Source: Flavimobilis massiliensis (GTDB lineage: Bacteria; Actinomycetota; Actinomycetes; Actinomycetales; Cellulomonadaceae). From it: a stretch of DNA of 64,000 nucleotides. The stretch lies in NCBI RefSeq assembly GCF_900240335.1, contig NZ_LT964979.1, positions 682,001 through 746,000 of the forward strand, given 5' to 3'. A program made the translations under genes and the position numbers. Shown in pieces: positions 47,298-55,229 of the stretch (its first letter is position 1; the number at the start of each line of letters is the position of its first letter). The notes under the pieces were generated by a model. That model was not told the origin of the DNA. It did no database searches and saw only the letters and a program-made list of their open reading frames with translations.

Positions 47298-47630
47298 GTG
47301 ATCCCCGTGCTCGGCCTGCTCGCCGGTGCCCTGCTCGGTCTGTACTTCCAGCCCGACGTCCCGGTCGTGCTGCAGCCGTACCTCCCGATCGCGGTCGTCG
47401 CGGCGCTCGACGCGCTCTTCGGCGGCCTGCGCGCGCTGCTCGACGGCATCTTCGATGACAAGGTCTTCCTCGTTTCGTTCCTCTCGAACGTCGTCGTCGC
47501 CGCCCTCATCGTCTTCATCGGTGACCAGCTGGGCGTCGGGACGCAGCTCTCGACGGGCGTCGTCGTCGTGCTCGGCATCCGCATCTTCTCGAACGCTGCG
47601 GCCATCCGCCGCCACCTCTTCAAGGCGTGA
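47298..47630 (+). CDS. sbp: Small basic protein family (DUF1290, YlxX-like)
   Basis: A 110-residue membrane protein with three predicted helices and the family pattern GLLAGALLGLYFQPDVPV at the start and FSNAAAIRRHLF at the end. Members sit between two DUF881 genes or in division clusters; biochemical function unknown. GTG 47298 has AGGAGG (47285-47291) upstream. Overlaps the next gene by 4 bases. Confidence 0.88.
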   Translation: MIPVLGLLAGALLGLYFQPDVPVVLQPYLPIAVVAALDALFGGLRALLDGIFDDKVFLVSFLSNVVVAALIVFIGDQLGVGTQLSTGVVVVLGIRIFSNAAAIRRHLFKA

Positions 47631-48478
47631 CCGTGGCGGACGACGACGTTCCCGCGGTCGCGGACGAGGAGCCCCGCGGCGAGGATCCCCGCGCGACGGC
47701 GGGGGGCGCAGGCACGCACGTCGCCGAGCACGCCCGTCCCTCGGCCTCGGGACGCAGCGCCTGGCGGACGCTCGCCCGCGCGGCCTCGCCCCGTGCGACG
47801 CGCACCCAGGCTGCCGCGGCGCTGCTGTGCGGCCTGCTGGGGTTCGCGATCGTCGTCCAGGTCTCGTCGACGCGGGAGAAGCCCCTCACGGGACTGCGCC
47901 AGAACGAGCTCGTGCGGATCCTCGACGACACGACGCGGCGGGGCAACGAGCTCGCGCGTCAGGCCGAGTCGTTGCGTGAGCAGCTCGACGAACTCGAGTC
48001 CGGCAACGCCGACCAGAAGGCACTTCTCACCGTCGCGCGCGAGCGCGCCGCCGTGCAGGGCATTCTCTCGGGCCGTCTCCCGGCGGTCGGCCCCGGGGTG
48101 ACGATCCGGATCTCGGAGGGCACGGAGCCGCTGCGCGCGACGGTGTACCGGGCGATCCTCGAGGAGCTGCGGAACGCCGGCGCGGAGGTCGTCCAGGTCG
48201 ACGATGTGCGGATCGTCGCGAGCTCGTCGTTCGTCGACACCGCACAGGGCGTCGCGCTCGACGGGACGGTGCTCACGGCGCCCGTCGTCTGGGAGGTCAT
48301 CGGCTCGGCCGAGACGATCATGCCGGCGCTCGAGATCCCAGGCGGGGCGATGGCCCAGGTGCGCAACGCCGGTGCGACGGGCGAGGTCGTCGCGCGGGAC
48401 GAGGTCAAGGTGACGGCGATCCACGAGGCGCCCGCGACGCGCTGGGCCGTTCCTGTGCCCGTCGATCCGGCGAGTTGA
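47627..48478 (+). CDS. DUF881 membrane-anchored protein (second copy)
   Basis: A 283-residue protein with an acidic, disordered cytosolic N-terminus and one transmembrane helix (about residues 61-79). A coiled coil (RILDDTTRRGNELARQAESL) and an extracytoplasmic DUF881 domain (GPGVTIRISEG, ILEELRNAGAEVVQVDDVRI) follow. It is a paralogue of the copy at 46391 and completes the DUF881-sbp-DUF881 trio. The start is GTG 47627 overlapping the sbp stop; GTG 47633 is an alternative. In mycobacteria gcvH follows here; it is absent in this window. Confidence 0.85.
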   Translation: MTVADDDVPAVADEEPRGEDPRATAGGAGTHVAEHARPSASGRSAWRTLARAASPRATRTQAAAALLCGLLGFAIVVQVSSTREKPLTGLRQNELVRILDDTTRRGNELARQAESLREQLDELESGNADQKALLTVARERAAVQGILSGRLPAVGPGVTIRISEGTEPLRATVYRAILEELRNAGAEVVQVDDVRIVASSSFVDTAQGVALDGTVLTAPVVWEVIGSAETIMPALEIPGGAMAQVRNAGATGEVVARDEVKVTAIHEAPATRWAVPVPVDPAS

Positions 48479-48497
48479 GCAGCGTCGGACGTGCGAC

Positions 48498-48549
48498 GTC
48501 ACGCCGGTGGTCACCTAGAATGGTGTGACGCCGGTCGCCCCGGCGTGAC
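48498..48549 (+). promoter_or_regulatory. Promoter with inverted repeat ahead of the FHA gene
   Basis: TAGAAT (48515-48520) lies inside an inverted repeat, GTCACGCCGG (48498-48507) with CCGGCGTGAC (48540-48549); a third copy of the GACGCCGG word lies at about 48527. It could be an operator or a leader hairpin. Confidence 0.5.
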
Positions 48550-48569
48550 CGACGCAGCGAGGAGGGCCC

Positions 48570-49040
48570 ATGACGCACGCAGGCGACCCGATTCCGGGGG
48601 ACGACCCCCTGCGGGGACTGGACCAGACGATGGTCTTCGGCGCGATCGCGCCCGAGCCGTCGAGCGGCGAGCCCGTCGAACGTCCCGGGGCCCAGGACGA
48701 GGCTGCGATCGCCGCGCTCCCTGCGGGAAGCGCGCTCCTCGTGACGCTTCGGGGCCCGGGTGCCGGATCGCGGTTCCTCCTCGACGCCGACCAGGTGCTC
48801 GTCGGGCGTTCCGAGCGTTCGGACATTTTCCTCGACGACGTCACCGTGTCGCGCAAGCATGCGGCGTTCGTCCGTCACGGCGGGGGCTTTGCCGTGCGTG
48901 ACTCGGGCTCGCTCAACGGCACGTACGTCAACCGTCAGCGGGTGGACGTCGCATCGCTGCGCACGGGTGACGAGGTGCAGATCGGCAAGTTCCGCATGGT
49001 CTACTTCCCGAGCCGCCAGCAGCCCGGGGCTCCTGCGTGA
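48570..49040 (+). CDS. FHA-domain protein (GarA/OdhI-like)
   Basis: GarA/OdhI proteins bind and inhibit 2-oxoglutarate dehydrogenase and glutamate dehydrogenase; phosphorylation by PknB/PknG of an N-terminal threonine turns them off. The 156-residue product has a disordered N-terminus with a single LDQTMVFG motif in place of the double-threonine ETTS motif. Its C-terminal FHA domain has LVGRSERSDIFLDDVTVSRKH and DSGSLNGTYVN. Whether this Thr is the kinase site is inference. Shine-Dalgarno GGAGG precedes ATG 48570. Followed by a MerR gene overlapping 4 bases, as for garA in mycobacteria. Confidence 0.85.
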   Translation: MTHAGDPIPGDDPLRGLDQTMVFGAIAPEPSSGEPVERPGAQDEAAIAALPAGSALLVTLRGPGAGSRFLLDADQVLVGRSERSDIFLDDVTVSRKHAAFVRHGGGFAVRDSGSLNGTYVNRQRVDVASLRTGDEVQIGKFRMVYFPSRQQPGAPA

Positions 49041-49813
49041 CGCCGCGGCAGCTGCCGCAGGTCACGGACGAAGGTGCCGTCGAGGCACCCCGCCTCGATC
49101 TCGTGCGGTCGTGGCCGGCCGGGGTCCCGACGACGGCCACGATGCGGATCTCAGACGTTCTCGCGGCGCTCAAGCCGGAGTTCCCTGCACTCACCCACTC
49201 CAAGTTGCGCTTCCTCGAGGAGCAGGGGCTCGTCGAGCCGGTGCGGACTCCGGCGGGCTACCGCCAGTACTCGCAGGCGCACGTCGAACGACTGCGATAT
49301 GCGCTCGCGCAGCAGCGTGACGCGTACCTGCCGCTCCGTGTCATCAAGGAGCAGCTCGCCGAGCTCGATGCGGGGCTCGCCGAGGTTCCGACGGGTCCTC
49401 AGGCGGTTCAGGACGGGGTCCCGTACGCGCCGCTGCGGGCGGCGGACCGCGAGACTGCGTCGTCCCTCGCGGCGGACCTCGGTGTCGAGGAGACGTTCGT
49501 CGTCGCGCTCGTCGAGGCCGGCATCGTGCGGCTCGACGAGCGCGGGGGATTCGACGCGTGGGCGCGTCAGGTCGTGCTGCACGCGTCCGTCCTCGCCGAG
49601 CACGGCGTCGAGCCGCGGCACCTGCGTGCGCTGCGGACGGCAGTGGACCGCGAGATCGGGCTCGTCGAACAGGTCGTGGCACCTTCACGGGCGAAGGTCG
49701 GGCGAAATGCGAGGGCGCGCGCCGAGGCTGCTGCGGTTGAGCTGGGGGAGTCGTTCACGCAGCTGCACGCGGCGATGCTGCGCCAGTCGGTCGCCCGGCT
49801 CGACCTGCGCTGA
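49037..49813 (+). CDS. ftsR: MerR-family regulator (FtsR-like)
   Basis: The orthologue in Corynebacterium glutamicum, FtsR, activates ftsZ. The 258-residue protein has a winged-helix DNA-binding domain (RISDVLAALKPEFPALTHSKLRFLEEQGLV, about residues 37-66; AGYRQYSQAHVERLRY) and a long helical C-terminal domain without a metal-binding cysteine pair. GTG 49037 overlaps the FHA stop. The placement after the garA-like gene supports orthology; ftsZ regulation in this organism is inferred. Confidence 0.85.
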   Translation: MTPRQLPQVTDEGAVEAPRLDLVRSWPAGVPTTATMRISDVLAALKPEFPALTHSKLRFLEEQGLVEPVRTPAGYRQYSQAHVERLRYALAQQRDAYLPLRVIKEQLAELDAGLAEVPTGPQAVQDGVPYAPLRAADRETASSLAADLGVEETFVVALVEAGIVRLDERGGFDAWARQVVLHASVLAEHGVEPRHLRALRTAVDREIGLVEQVVAPSRAKVGRNARARAEAAAVELGESFTQLHAAMLRQSVARLDLR

Positions 49814-49830
49814 CACGCCCGGAGCGCCCC

Positions 49831-49853
49831 ACCCTCAAGTTGAAGTTGAGGGT
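49831..49853 (+). promoter_or_regulatory. Dyad with tandem AAGTTGA units before the second merR
   Basis: ACCCTCA (49831-49837) and TGAGGGT (49847-49853) are perfect inverted arms around AGTTGAAGT, which also contains two direct AAGTTGA units. It lies 18 bases after the first merR stop and about 140 bases before the second merR start, in the position of a MerR operator. Confidence 0.5.
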
Positions 49854-49990
49854 CAGGGTTCGACGTGCGACACGCCGACAGCGTGTCGGACCCGATGTCG
49901 TTGACGCTGCCATGGGCGGACCGTAGCGTAGCGGTAGACATCGAGCCCGGCGCCCGCGAGGGGAACCGGACCCCGCCATCAGGAGGCACA

Positions 49991-50575
<585 letters not shown>

Positions 50576-50579
50576 GGCC

Positions 50580-50732
50580 ATGAGCAGTGCCGCGCACGAT
50601 CCCGAGGAGGTCGCCGCGCGGCTGCGCGCGGAGCACCCCGAGTTCGACGAGGTGCCGCTCCTCGAGGACGACGAGACGGTCCCGCCGCGCCCCGAAGAGG
50701 AGATCGCGGACGCAACCCGCGACGACGGCTGA
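50580..50732 (+). CDS. Small acidic hypothetical protein
   Basis: A 50-residue, strongly acidic open frame (HDPEEVAARLRAEHPEFDE, then VPPRPEEEIADATRDD) starting 4 bases after the second merR stop and ending 8 bases before the operon terminator. Its placement inside the transcription unit and codon use similar to the neighbours argue that it is real. No family is recognised and there is no membrane segment or cysteine. Confidence 0.55.
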   Translation: MSSAAHDPEEVAARLRAEHPEFDEVPLLEDDETVPPRPEEEIADATRDDG

Positions 50733-50740
50733 ACGATCGA

Positions 50741-50774
50741 CGACGAAGGCCCCGCCACGGCGGGGCCTTCGTCG
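50741..50774 (+). terminator. Terminator of the DUF881-FHA-MerR run
   Basis: A perfect 14-bp stem CGACGAAGGCCCCG (50741-50754) with its complement (50761-50774), followed by TTCCC; 8 bases after the small acidic gene. It can also serve the minus-strand gene ending at 50815. Confidence 0.85.
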
Positions 50775-50814
50775 TTCCCGGCGCGTGCCAGAAGCAGAAC
50801 GTGGGGGAGCGGCG

Positions 50815-52056
50815 CTAGAGAAGAGGGCGCAGCGGTGCGAGGATGCGCTCGCCGAGCCGCGAGTACCACGGCCGCACGGACCACTCGTCGAGCGTCAGCT
50901 GCCGGCAGTTCGTGAGGTCCGTCGCGAACACCCGCTCCATCTGGGCTGCGACGTCACGGTCGTAGACCTCGAGGTTGATCTCGTAGTTGCCGGTGAGGCT
51001 GAGCCGGTCGATGTTCGCGGTGCCGATCGTCGTCCACTCGCCGTCGATCGTCGCGGTCTTCGCGTGGACCATGGCGTTCTCGAACATCCAGATGGTCACG
51101 CCCCCGGCGAGGAGCGTCGTGTAGAACCCGCGGGAGAGCCAGTCGGTGAGCACGTGGTTCGAGGCGGCGGGCACGATAATCCGGACGTCGACGCCGCGTC
51201 GCGCCGCGGCGAGCAGCCCGTCGAGCAGTTCCTCGTCCGGGATGAAGTACGCCTGCGTGATGAAGATGTTCCGGCGTGCGCGGTCAATCGCCTGGAGGTA
51301 GATGCCGCGGATGGGAAACAGCATGTGGGACGGCACGTTCCGCGCAGGGCGGACATGCGGGTCCCAGACGTCGGAGCCCGGGTCGGGGAGGATCGGGTGG
51401 TGGGCCTTGCGCTTGCCGTTCCAGAAGTCGACGAACGCGTTGCGGAGGTCCCACACGGCTGGCCCGACAAGCCGCAGGTGCGTGTCGCGCCACTCTGTCG
51501 CGTAGAGGGAGCCGATGTTGAAGCCGCCGACGAACCCGATCTCGTCGTCGACGACGAGGATCTTGCGGTGGTCACGGCCCAGGTGGCGGATGTTGAACGT
51601 GAACGTCTTCGCATGGACGAATGGGTAGCGCAGCACGTGGATGGGTGCGGGAAAATCGTAGAAGGTGCGGGGGACCACCATGTTCGCGAAGGCGTCGTAG
51701 ATGACGTAGACGTCGACGCCGCGAGCGGCGGCGTCAACGAGCGCCTGCTTGAATTGCTCGCCCAGCTCGTCGCTCTTCCAAATGTACGACTCGAGGAGCA
51801 CCGTCGTCCGAGCACCACGGATCGCCTCGAGCATCGCCGCATAGAGGTCCTCGCCGTACGTGAACACGGTCGAGCGGGACGCGCCGATCTTGGCGTCGAG
51901 CGGCGGCAGGTGGGGGAACTGGGCGGGCTTGCGCCCGTGACGGTACGTCTTGATCGCCTCGGCGACGACGAGCGCACCGGCCAGCGCGAACGGGGTGGCA
52001 ACCGTGACGGCAGCGCCGCGCACGAGAGCTCGTCGAACGTTCTCAGTCAGTGGCAC
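50815..52056 (-). CDS. Cardiolipin synthase-like phospholipase D protein
   Basis: A 413-residue phospholipase D superfamily protein with one N-terminal membrane helix (about residues 11-30) and two HKD motifs: HRKILVVDDEIGFVGGFNIG (about residue 162) and HAKTATIDGEWTTIGTANID (about residue 331). This architecture fits cardiolipin synthase, which condenses phosphatidylglycerol. The start GTG 52056 lies 6 nt after a minus-strand TACAGT box (52063-52068), a leaderless layout; the frame extends further upstream into the HTH gene region without protein-like content. Confidence 0.9.
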   Translation of the reverse strand: MPLTENVRRALVRGAAVTVATPFALAGALVVAEAIKTYRHGRKPAQFPHLPPLDAKIGASRSTVFTYGEDLYAAMLEAIRGARTTVLLESYIWKSDELGEQFKQALVDAAARGVDVYVIYDAFANMVVPRTFYDFPAPIHVLRYPFVHAKTFTFNIRHLGRDHRKILVVDDEIGFVGGFNIGSLYATEWRDTHLRLVGPAVWDLRNAFVDFWNGKRKAHHPILPDPGSDVWDPHVRPARNVPSHMLFPIRGIYLQAIDRARRNIFITQAYFIPDEELLDGLLAAARRGVDVRIIVPAASNHVLTDWLSRGFYTTLLAGGVTIWMFENAMVHAKTATIDGEWTTIGTANIDRLSLTGNYEINLEVYDRDVAAQMERVFATDLTNCRQLTLDEWSVRPWYSRLGERILAPLRPLL

Positions 52057-52108
52057 GCCGTCACTGTATCCGCCGTTCGACGAGTTGGGCAGCCTGATTC
52101 GTCGCAGG

Positions 52109-52324
52109 TCAGGCGGGGGAGTCGGGAACGTGACGGAGGATGTCGCCCGGCTGGCACGCCAGCACCCTGCAGAGCGCGTCGAGCGTGGTGAACCGGACCG
52201 CCTTCGCGCGGCCGTTCTTGAGCACTGCCAGGTTGGCGGGCGTGATCCCGACGGCGTCGGCGAGGGCTCCGACGGTGAGACCACGCGACTGGATAAGGGC
52301 GTCGATGTCGACGACGATCGCCAT
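52109..52324 (-). CDS. Small XRE-family HTH regulator (YozG-like)
   Basis: A 71-residue Cro/CI-type protein: VVDIDALIQSRGLTVGALAD followed by the recognition region AVGITPANLAVLKNGRAKAVR and TTLDALCRVLACQPGDIL. Proteins of this size paired with a DUF2975 membrane protein are common; they are thought to regulate their own operon. ATG 52324 overlaps the DUF2975 stop (ATGA), so the two are translationally coupled with the membrane protein first. Confidence 0.88.
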   Translation of the reverse strand: MAIVVDIDALIQSRGLTVGALADAVGITPANLAVLKNGRAKAVRFTTLDALCRVLACQPGDILRHVPDSPA

Positions 52325-52809
52325 CAGACGACCTCGGCGAGCTCGGCGCGGTCGCGCGCCGCCGCGGCGAGGAGTCCTCGCATGACGATCATGAGGAGGA
52401 CGAGCGCGACGCCGACCGCGCCGACGCCGAGGGTTGCGAGAAGTTCTGCGGGCGAGGCTGCGTTCGGGACGACGAGCATCGTCGTCGCGACGATGCCGGT
52501 GAGGAGCGTCCCGGCGGCGAAGGCGCCGACGACGACGTCGACGAGCCGGAGCGCGTGCGAGGCGTGCGACGAGAAGATCGTGTCGTCGGCGACGAGACCG
52601 AGCATGCGCCACATGACGACGAGGACCACCTGGGCGCAGGCGATCCCGAGGATGCCGGCGATGGAGTACGGGACGACGAGGTGGCTGACCTCGGGTGCGG
52701 CGGTGGCGATCTCGTTCGCGACGATCGGGGGGAGCAACTGCGCCCCGAACGTGCCGAGCATGAGGACGCCGAGCATCGTGCGCAGCATGAGGATGGTCGC
52801 ATGATTCAT
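52324..52809 (-). CDS. DUF2975 integral membrane protein
   Basis: A 161-residue protein with four predicted transmembrane helices (about residues 7-30, 47-68, 88-110 and 122-147) and the DUF2975 pattern DDTIFSSHASHALRLVDVVV between helices 2 and 3. Function unknown. Its start codon directly abuts a palindrome at 52810-52826, and the HTH gene overlaps its end. It is the last chromosomal-type gene before the lower-GC island. Confidence 0.87.
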   Translation of the reverse strand: MNHATILMLRTMLGVLMLGTFGAQLLPPIVANEIATAAPEVSHLVVPYSIAGILGIACAQVVLVVMWRMLGLVADDTIFSSHASHALRLVDVVVGAFAAGTLLTGIVATTMLVVPNAASPAELLATLGVGAVGVALVLLMIVMRGLLAAAARDRAELAEVV

Positions 52810-52826
52810 CTATCGATGATCGATAG
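52810..52826 (-). promoter_or_regulatory. Operator-like palindrome abutting the DUF2975 start
   Basis: CTATCGA-TGA-TCGATAG is a 7-bp perfect inverted repeat ending at the base next to the start codon (52809), leaving no room for a leader. It is the likely binding site of the downstream HTH protein. Confidence 0.6.
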
Positions 52827-53234
52827 GTGGGAGCCTGCGTGTCAAGGTGAGGGGGAGGTCCGAGGTCAACGCTTGGCGCTACTGGTAACCCTGCGTATCA
52901 AGGTTGGGCGTATACGAGCTGAGTCAGGCTGTGGTTCAGCCGAGGGGCCTGACATCGCGAGCGTGGTCACGGCCTTGGCAGCAACGCCGATCGCGGGCAC
53001 CATGGCGCGTGCGCCGATCTGCTCGGCCAGGGGCGCGCAGCGGGACCGTGCTGCTTCATCTGTCGGAGAACGCAGCGCGGCACCGGCACCACTGCGCATC
53101 CGGCTCGGGCATGTTCCCCCGCGAAGGGCTGGGGCAGTCAGTTCCGGCCTTCAGAGCGACGCGGGGGAGGGAATCGAGGACGCGTGCTCGGCGGCATGTG
53201 GGGATGCGACTGAGGGTCTGCGCTGGCGCTGGCC
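52827..53234. other. Gene-free stretch at the chromosome/island boundary
   Basis: About 400 bases with no convincing gene on either strand. Two near-identical 14-mers, CTGCGTGTCAAGGT (about 52835) and CTGCGTATCAAGGT (about 52890), are the only repeated words I noticed. GC falls after this region. Confidence 0.4.
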
Positions 53235-53240
53235 TAGACT
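53235..53240 (+). promoter_or_regulatory. Predicted promoter of the leader-peptide/efflux unit
   Basis: TAGACT -10 box; the predicted transcript would have a ~165-base leader containing the leader peptide and the attenuator. No convincing -35 box. Confidence 0.4.
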
Positions 53241-53300
53241 CAGCACTGAGCGGGGACGGTTGTCCACGCTCCTGGTCGATCCATCCAGGAAGGTTGGGAC

Positions 53301-53330
53301 ATGTTCTTCAGGGCTCGGGCCAGCCTGTAA
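53301..53330 (+). CDS. Nine-residue leader peptide with an Arg-Ala-Arg motif
   Basis: ATG TTC TTC AGG GCT CGG GCC AGC CTG TAA encodes MFFRARASL. It has a strong Shine-Dalgarno, AGGAAGG (53287-53293), 7 nt upstream. It is followed 12 bases after its stop by an intrinsic terminator and then an efflux gene. R-x-R (+x+) sequences are known sites of macrolide-dependent ribosome arrest, as in ErmDL. The layout therefore predicts drug-dependent attenuation of the downstream gene. The peptide and its role are inferred from sequence only. Confidence 0.6.
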   Translation: MFFRARASL

Positions 53331-53342
53331 GTGGCGAGTAAC

Positions 53343-53376
53343 AGGACCGCGCTGGAACGTCGCGCGGTCCTTTGTT
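53343..53376 (+). terminator. Attenuator terminator upstream of the efflux gene
   Basis: A perfect 10-bp stem AGGACCGCGC (53343-53352) with GCGCGGTCCT (53362-53371) runs into TTTGTT. It is the only hairpin in the window with a T-rich tail of this kind, and it lies 36 bases before the efflux start, so it would block transcription unless the leader refolds. Confidence 0.8.
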
Positions 53377-53411
53377 CTGCCCACTCGCCCGCTCATTCCT
53401 GAGGGAAGTTC

Positions 53412-54011
53412 ATGTCTTCTACCGATTCCTCTTCTTCTCTGCGATCCTCGCTACCACGGCCCAGGTGGCCATTGCTATTGTCCAATGCCTTGGATGCCGC
53501 TGGGCGTCGGGGTGTCGACTTCGTAACTGATGTCTTGGCGGTACTGGTTCTTGGAGCCAGTGCTGCGCAGATGGGTTTGCTCAACGCCATCGGAACACTG
53601 GCATTCCTCGTGCTGGGGATCCCGATTGGGGTCCTGGTCGACCGCTCGCCCACGGTGCGGCTGCTCGCTGGCTCTGGCCTGGTCCGAGCAATGCTGCTGG
53701 CGACGGTGATCACTGCCCTGGCACTGGACTCGCTGACCATGGTCCACTTGTACCTGGTCGCTGGGTTAGTCGGCACCACTACGGTCGTCACCGAGACCAC
53801 ACAGACTGCCATTGCCCCTCGAGTCGCCGGACAGGACGCGGTGGCCGCCCTGGAGATGCTCGATCCTCCACGCGATGAGTTCCCGCCTCGCCCCGACGAG
53901 ACCTGTCACTATTACGAGGCGGAAATCAGCTTCTTCGAACGAGTCGACGTCCACGTCGTCTGCTTCGCCTCCGACCAGGTCAGCAGGATCGGAACGGTTC
54001 CCGCGCCATGA
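53412..54011 (+). pseudogene. Truncated macrolide-type MFS efflux gene
   Basis: The first ~145 residues are the N-terminal four helices of an MFS_3/Mef-like exporter (LLLSNALDAAGRRGVDFV, LGIPIGVLVDRSPTVRLLAG, TETTQTAIAPRVAGQDAVAA). A complete transporter needs about 400 residues. After codon ~146 (about 53850) the frame continues for ~53 unrelated residues that I do not recognise and ends in an ATGA overlap with the response regulator. It reads as a deletion junction that fused the efflux gene to DNA upstream of the regulator. The ATG has GAGGGAAG upstream; the attenuator precedes it. Transport function is unlikely. Confidence 0.7.
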
Positions 54012-54685
54012 CCCCGGAGGATCGCACCGACACCCCGCCGATCCGTGTCCTGATCGCGGATGACGACCAGCTCGTCCGCACCGGCGTCGCCGCTATTCTC
54101 GCCTCCGCCACTGACCTTGACATCACCGCCCTCGCCAGCAACGGCCACGAGGCCGTCGACGCCGCGGCAACACACCGCGTTGACGTCGCACTGCTGGATA
54201 TCCAGATGCCACGACTCGACGGCATCGGAGCTCTCCGTGAGATCCGGCACCGACTGCCCGAGCTTCCGATCGCCATGCTCACCACCTTTTCCGACGACCA
54301 TCTCATCGCCGATGCGATCAACGCCGGCGCCCTCGGTTTCCTCCTCAAGTCCGACGAACCTCAGCAACTCATTGCCGGCGTCAGGGCCCTCGCGCACGGC
54401 GGAGGCGCGTTCTCCCCTCGAGTCGCCCGCTGGCTCGCCGCCGAGCAACGAGCGGGCCACCGCACCCGAACCGCGCGAGACGAACTCACTGCCCTGCTCA
54501 CCGAGCGCCAGATCGAGCTCCTCACCCACATCGCTCGCGGACTCTCCAACGCCCAGATCGGCAGGGCCATGCATCTGTCCGAAGGCACCGTCAAGCAATA
54601 CGTCTCCCAGCTCTTCAACACCCTCGGCATCGACAACCGTGTCCACGCCGCCATCACCGCCTACCGACATGGACTCATCACCTGA
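54008..54685 (+). CDS. NarL/FixJ-family response regulator, orphan
   Basis: A 225-residue two-component regulator: receiver domain with IRVLIADDDQLVRTGVAAIL, the phosphorylatable Asp in VALLDIQMPRLDG, and LGFLLKSDEP (switch Lys). The C-terminal LuxR-type HTH has LTERQIELLTHIARGLSNAQIG and SEGTVKQYVSQLFNTLGI. Normally its histidine kinase gene lies just upstream and overlaps it; here that position is taken by the truncated efflux frame, so the kinase appears deleted. The regulator itself looks intact. Confidence 0.9.
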   Translation: MTPEDRTDTPPIRVLIADDDQLVRTGVAAILASATDLDITALASNGHEAVDAAATHRVDVALLDIQMPRLDGIGALREIRHRLPELPIAMLTTFSDDHLIADAINAGALGFLLKSDEPQQLIAGVRALAHGGGAFSPRVARWLAAEQRAGHRTRTARDELTALLTERQIELLTHIARGLSNAQIGRAMHLSEGTVKQYVSQLFNTLGIDNRVHAAITAYRHGLIT

Positions 54686-54849
54686 AGCCGACCCTGACCA
54701 CACTAATGGTGGGTAGTGGCGCACTCGAGAGCATGGTCATCGTCGGCATCTAGATGGCGGTCGTCTACAGCGGCGCAATCTTTTAACCAAAGTGGACAGC
54801 GCGTCCGCGATCAGTCCCCGCTCCCCTGATCGTCGAAGGCAGTAGCGTC

Positions 54850-54948
54850 GTGACGGTTTCGATGCGCGTGATGATCGCGAGGGATGGCTACAAGCACCTC
54901 CTGCGCACGGTCGCGGCCAAGGACGACGACCGCGAGCCAACCCCGTAG
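54850..54948 (+). pseudogene. N-terminal fragment of a MobF/TraA relaxase
   Basis: A 33-codon frame (GTG 54850 to TAG 54948) reads MTVSMRVMIARDGYKHLLR, then TVAAKDDDREPTP. It aligns residue for residue with the start of the full relaxase at 59999 (MTISIRVMTAGDGYRYLLN, then AVVAGDGDRDA). The stop comes before the catalytic tyrosines, so only a stub remains. It shows that a second relaxase gene of the same family once stood here. Confidence 0.75.
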
Positions 54949-55229
54949 GGCCGGCAAAGTAGTTGCGTTTCGATCGGGTAGTTTCTGCGGTTCCCAGATT
55001 ACGGGCTTAAGGGTCGTTCGTGCTGTCCGCACAGGCCTCAGTCAACCTGCGTCTCGATGCAGTAGCGTCGCAGTTCTGCGATCATCGCGGTCTTGGGGGT
55101 GCTGACGAAGCGGAACGCATGGCTGAAACGGACGCGCATTCCTCCAGCCTCGAGGTAGCCGTCGCAGGAAGCGCGTCGTCCGTGGGTGACGACAGAAATG
55201 ACCTCCACCCGCTCGGGAGAACGGCGGGC
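54949..55229. other. Stretch without a recognisable gene
   Basis: A minus-strand frame of 69 codons (55038-55247) covers part of this stretch but matches nothing I know and has no Shine-Dalgarno. It may be decayed coding DNA adjoining the remnant at 55230-55510. Confidence 0.35.

Noticed and set aside
52810..52826. Shared 10-mer TATCGATGAT between the DUF2975 operator and the tet operator
   Set aside because: Both are short palindromic sites rich in the GATC-like word; the rest differs and the regulators belong to different families, so chance is the simplest explanation.
52835..52905. Near-identical 14-mers as possible attachment-site repeats of the island
   Set aside because: They are only 55 bp apart, no integrase or tRNA is nearby, and no matching copy was found near the other end of the window.
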